Part shown: positions 5,986 to 6,298 of the stretch, piece after piece
Layout of the letters: every line of letters starts with the position of its first letter
Position numbering within the stretch: the first letter of the stretch is position 1
DNA from: Rhodoferax sp.
GTDB taxonomy: Bacteria; Pseudomonadota; Gammaproteobacteria; Burkholderiales; Burkholderiaceae_C
Assembly (NCBI GenBank): GCA_021731215.1
Contig: JAKFXU010000108.1
Span: 1 to 6,298 of the forward strand
Length of the DNA: 6,298 bases
Direction of reading: 5' to 3'
Position numbers and translations under genes: made by a program
Notes under the pieces: model-generated
The model's database searches: none
The model's input: the letters and a program-made list of their open reading frames with translations, nothing else
What the model was told of the DNA's origin: nothing

Positions 5986-6298
5986 GTGAACCGCATTTAC
6001 TGGAACGACACCAGCGGCACTTTTGTCGCCGTTTCCGAGAACGCCCGCAGCGCCGGCAGGAAGACCGCGTCGGGCGCAACGGCCGTGGCGGCCGGCGCCC
6101 GCTTTGGCCTGCAAGCGCTGGCCGTCGCCGTGATGCTGTCCTTTGGCGCCACTAGCTACGCCCTGCCCACCGGCGGCGTGGTGGCGGCCGGCGACGCCAG
6201 CATCAGCAGCACGGCCGGCAGCACCACCATCACCCAGACGACGCAGAACGCGTCCATCAACTGGCAGAGCTTTGGCATCGGAGCGACCGAAGCGGTCC
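5986..6298 (+). CDS. Second TpsA exoprotein, N-terminal part (runs off the window)
   Basis: This is the first 104 codons of a second TPS-domain exoprotein, open to the window end. The only suitable start is GTG 5986: a stop in the same frame lies at 5971, and from the GTG the protein opens MNRIYWNDTSGTFVAVSE, an extended signal peptide region. Three residues (RSI in the first copy) are missing between Tyr and Trp, a nine-base in-frame difference. The second residue pair is RI, as in typical TpsA openings, rather than CT. From the Trp on, the protein matches the first TpsA except for one Ala/Thr change, through the Sec core, the cleavage region (SYA before LPTGG) and the start of the TPS domain. 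NPNGI would lie just beyond the window. The weak start could mean lower expression or a decaying copy; the rest of the gene is needed to tell. Confidence 0.85.
   Translation, partial: MNRIYWNDTSGTFVAVSENARSAGRKTASGATAVAAGARFGLQALAVAVMLSFGATSYALPTGGVVAAGDASISSTAGSTTITQTTQNASINWQSFGIGATEAV
6000..6298 (+). repeat. Direct repeat, copy 2: 5' part of the second tpsA
   Basis: This is the partner of 1911-2209, offset by 4089 bases, with 297 of 299 bases identical. The left edge is sharp: before the shared CTGGAACGAC the two sequences are unrelated apart from a few start-region codons. The repeat is still running at the window end, so its true length is unknown. Confidence 0.97.

Noticed and set aside
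5886..6155. ORF starting at an ATG that overlaps the DUF883-type stop codon (TAATG)
   Set aside because: It reads through the second tpsA start in another frame, giving an Arg-rich product with no family features. The same frame is a shadow in the first tpsA copy.

Overview
The window looks like part of a high-GC betaproteobacterial chromosome, probably Burkholderiales (Comamonadaceae-like). This is inferred from strongly GC-biased codon third positions, an extended-signal-peptide TpsA of the MN..YRSIWND type, and a DUF883/ElaB-type small membrane protein. No rRNA or other taxonomic marker is present, so the placement is tentative. All genes are on the + strand.

Layout: (1) 1-155 is a short non-coding leader with a small hairpin. 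(2) 156-1826 encodes a TpsB outer-membrane transporter (FhaC/ShlB family). (3) 1888-4509 encodes its likely substrate, an 873-residue TpsA exoprotein. It has an extended signal peptide, a TPS secretion domain, beta-helix coils, two YDG-type repeats and a Pro/Val-rich tail. (4) 4543-5406 encodes a periplasmic protein with an L,D-transpeptidase (YkuD-type) active-site signature, 33 bases after tpsA. (5) 5506-5886 encodes a DUF883/ElaB/YqjD-type protein with one C-terminal membrane anchor. (6) 5986 to the window end is the start of a second tpsA gene. Its first ~300 bases are almost identical to the first tpsA (2 mismatches in 299), but its start region differs.

Working model: tpsB, tpsA and the transpeptidase gene are closely spaced and probably co-transcribed as a two-partner secretion (type Vb) locus. 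TpsA would cross the inner membrane by Sec, be recognised in the periplasm by the TpsB POTRA domains, and be exported through the TpsB barrel. Because the second TpsA carries virtually the same targeting and N-terminal TPS sequence, the single TpsB seen here could serve both exoproteins. The transpeptidase is the unexpected member: it would act on peptidoglycan, and its link to secretion is inferred from position only.

The points most worth a second look are the sharp-edged near-identical 5' duplication of tpsA, the shortened extended signal peptide of the second copy, the SYGCIN variant active site of the transpeptidase, and the lower-GC, repeat-rich middle of the first tpsA. No mobile element, CRISPR array, tRNA or rRNA was recognised.
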